From Parendozoicomonas verongulae (GTDB taxonomy: Bacteria; Pseudomonadota; Gammaproteobacteria; Pseudomonadales; Endozoicomonadaceae), in contig NZ_SMME01000873.1 in assembly GCF_009711465.1 (NCBI RefSeq), positions 39,120 to 103,119 on the forward strand: a stretch of DNA of 64,000 bases, read 5' to 3'. Shown piece by piece: positions 62,731-64,000 of the stretch. Each line of letters starts with the position of its first letter. Position 1 is the stretch's first letter. A model generated the notes under the pieces. The model did no database searches, had not been told where the DNA came from, and saw only the letters and a program-made list of their open reading frames with translations. Position numbers and translations under genes: made by a program.

Positions 62731-64000
62731 ATGCAGAAGACTCTTAGAAGCACCAAACTTTATGCTGCACCCAAAATTGCGTTATTAGCCTTATCTTTAT
62801 GTTGTATCCCACTTCAGTCATATTCAGGGCAGACAAAACTCAATATCTCCACAAACGTTGCGTACGAGTTTGATTCGCAAGAACTGAAGATGAGAGGCTT
62901 TAATGGGCTAACCCAGAAAAGGGAGAGGAACGGAGAGGGGACAAGTATTTCTATTGTTTCTGTTGGCAAAAAGCCCCAGGGATTTATTGAGTTAAGCCCT
63001 TCTGATCCACCAACACAAGGTACCCTTCATGTCATAATATTGAGGCCCAGAGACCAGGAAAGCCGTAGTAACTCACTCTCCATAACCTACTCTTCAGATT
63101 CTTCAGGCACTTCATTATTACCGCCTCCGTCCTATGAAGATATAACGTCAGCCATGCAGAATATGTCTATTACTGAATGGCAGCCCGGAAAGCTGGGAGT
63201 CACCTTACCAGCCAGAAAAGACACACCTTCGTTTCTATCCCTTGATGATGGCTCAGCCAGAGTCACTGCCCCTGAACATGAAATCATGGTGGCGTTTAGC
63301 TGCAAGAATTCACACTGGGATTTCATTCTCTCGCAACACCCGGAAATTATGCTGGATCATCAGGGTTATACGTTTAACAGCACAAAAGATCTCGAAACAC
63401 GCCCTGCGAATGACCTGATAGTCATCATGCATCTGATAGACGACCATAAGCGGTCCAGAGTGACTATCCACACAGTCAAAGGTCTTGATGTTGCAGGGGC
63501 TGAAGGGGAAGACTATACACTGGACACAGCGGAAAGATCTCAGCTTATACGACTTGCCCCAACTGAAACGTTCGTGGCTCTGGCACGTCATGTCAATATA
63601 TCCGAACCGGATATAGCCAGTGTCACAACAAATCCCATGCACCCTAATCCGTCAGACAAATCCTACGAACTCCTGAAACTTGTTGCAGATGCAGTAACAG
63701 ATGGCAACAAAGCTTCTGTTTTAGCCCAAAAACTCGAGGAGGCCGGTCATCCTCAAATTGCGGAAAGAGTCAGAAACAAACAACTGGAAATCACGGTTGA
63801 CGATCAGGATCTTCAGCAACAAATGGTTTACCTTGGTAAACACTTGGATGAATATGCGACCACTCTTGCACTGCAGATTGGGATGGGGGAAGACGATACC
63901 AAAAGGGTAAAAAATGAAACTATGCATGGTTACGTATTGCTTGATCGTGCAGGTAGGATGAACCAGCTCTATGATGTGTATAAAGCCTGCCTCAACATCG
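62731..64000 (+). CDS. Exported protein with two tandem death-domain-like regions (3' end outside window)
   Basis: The open frame runs from ATG 62731 to the window end (423 codons, no stop), with GGAG 10 nt upstream. A signal peptide (about 1-33, IALLALSLCCIPLQSYSG) is followed by a beta-rich N-terminal part that shares a DQESRSN-centred segment with the protein at 53952. From residue 268 on it reads as a death domain: TETFVALARHVNISEPDIASV, SYELLKLVADAV, ASVLAQKLEEAGHPQIAERV (to about 345). A second, weaker unit follows: YLGKHLDEYATTLALQIGMGEDDTKRV and MNQLYDVYKACL (about 355-423). Death domains mediate host apoptosis and immune signalling, so a host-directed role is possible. The assignment is by pattern only. 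Confidence 0.7.
   Translation, partial: MQKTLRSTKLYAAPKIALLALSLCCIPLQSYSGQTKLNISTNVAYEFDSQELKMRGFNGLTQKRERNGEGTSISIVSVGKKPQGFIELSPSDPPTQGTLHVIILRPRDQESRSNSLSITYSSDSSGTSLLPPPSYEDITSAMQNMSITEWQPGKLGVTLPARKDTPSFLSLDDGSARVTAPEHEIMVAFSCKNSHWDFILSQHPEIMLDHQGYTFNSTKDLETRPANDLIVIMHLIDDHKRSRVTIHTVKGLDVAGAEGEDYTLDTAERSQLIRLAPTETFVALARHVNISEPDIASVTTNPMHPNPSDKSYELLKLVADAVTDGNKASVLAQKLEEAGHPQIAERVRNKQLEITVDDQDLQQQMVYLGKHLDEYATTLALQIGMGEDDTKRVKNETMHGYVLLDRAGRMNQLYDVYKACLNI

Overview
The window looks like chromosome from a gammaproteobacterium of the Oceanospirillales/Pseudomonas neighbourhood, most likely a host-associated genus such as Endozoicomonas. That placement is inference. It rests on Pseudomonas-like gene pairings (a cryptic psi-type gene next to rimI, dtd near pip, argS next to a SPOR-domain gene) mixed with proteins that look built to act on eukaryotic cells. 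No rRNA, tRNA or CRISPR array was seen.

Layout. 1-12.6 kb is mostly housekeeping and metabolism: end of nhaA, hemH, a YajG-like lipoprotein, leuA, a HolD(psi)-like gene with rimI, a cystine-type symporter with a CoA-disulfide-reductase-like flavoprotein, a membrane-anchored 5'-nucleotidase overlapping a beta-carbonic anhydrase, a DUF2947-like gene and argP. 12.6-20.4 kb is accessory: a SopB/IpgD-like phosphoinositide phosphatase with a 50-aa companion, IS66/IS630 debris, a two-gene Hachiman-like defence system (helicase plus DUF1837-type nuclease) coupled to a truncated hsdS, and a decayed IS30 transposase. 20.4-30.9 kb is a complete, tightly packed Tad/Flp pilus operon of 13 genes. 30.9-39.3 kb holds an MFS transporter, a Cache-domain two-component system, a peroxiredoxin gene interrupted by UGA exactly at its active-site cysteine, an HNH nuclease with an SRA-like N-terminus, and a TakP-type TRAP transporter. 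39.5-43.8 kb holds an ExoY/CyaA-family nucleotidyl cyclase, prfC and a eukaryotic-type Ser/Thr kinase. 44-60.4 kb is again largely housekeeping (pcuC, a TatD-type nuclease, an S9 peptidase, def, a SPOR protein, argS, slt, dtd, pip, typA, a WaaP/BUD32-like kinase) with two secreted proteins of unknown function inserted. 60.5-64 kb holds two divergent exported proteins whose C-terminal regions read like eukaryotic death domains; the second runs off the window.

How the genes fit together. The tad genes would build an adhesive type IVb pilus. The cyclase, the phosphoinositide phosphatase, the kinase and the death-domain-like proteins form a scattered set of candidate effectors without any secretion apparatus in the window. 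HamA-HamB-like proteins and the SRA-HNH nuclease are candidate anti-phage defences.

The strongest unexpected observation is the peroxiredoxin at 34410-35063. It reads through if UGA encodes selenocysteine (a UPYC active site), and a 6-bp stem with a 5-nt UGGAG loop lies at the right distance downstream to be a bacterial SECIS. An ORF caller splits it into two fragments.
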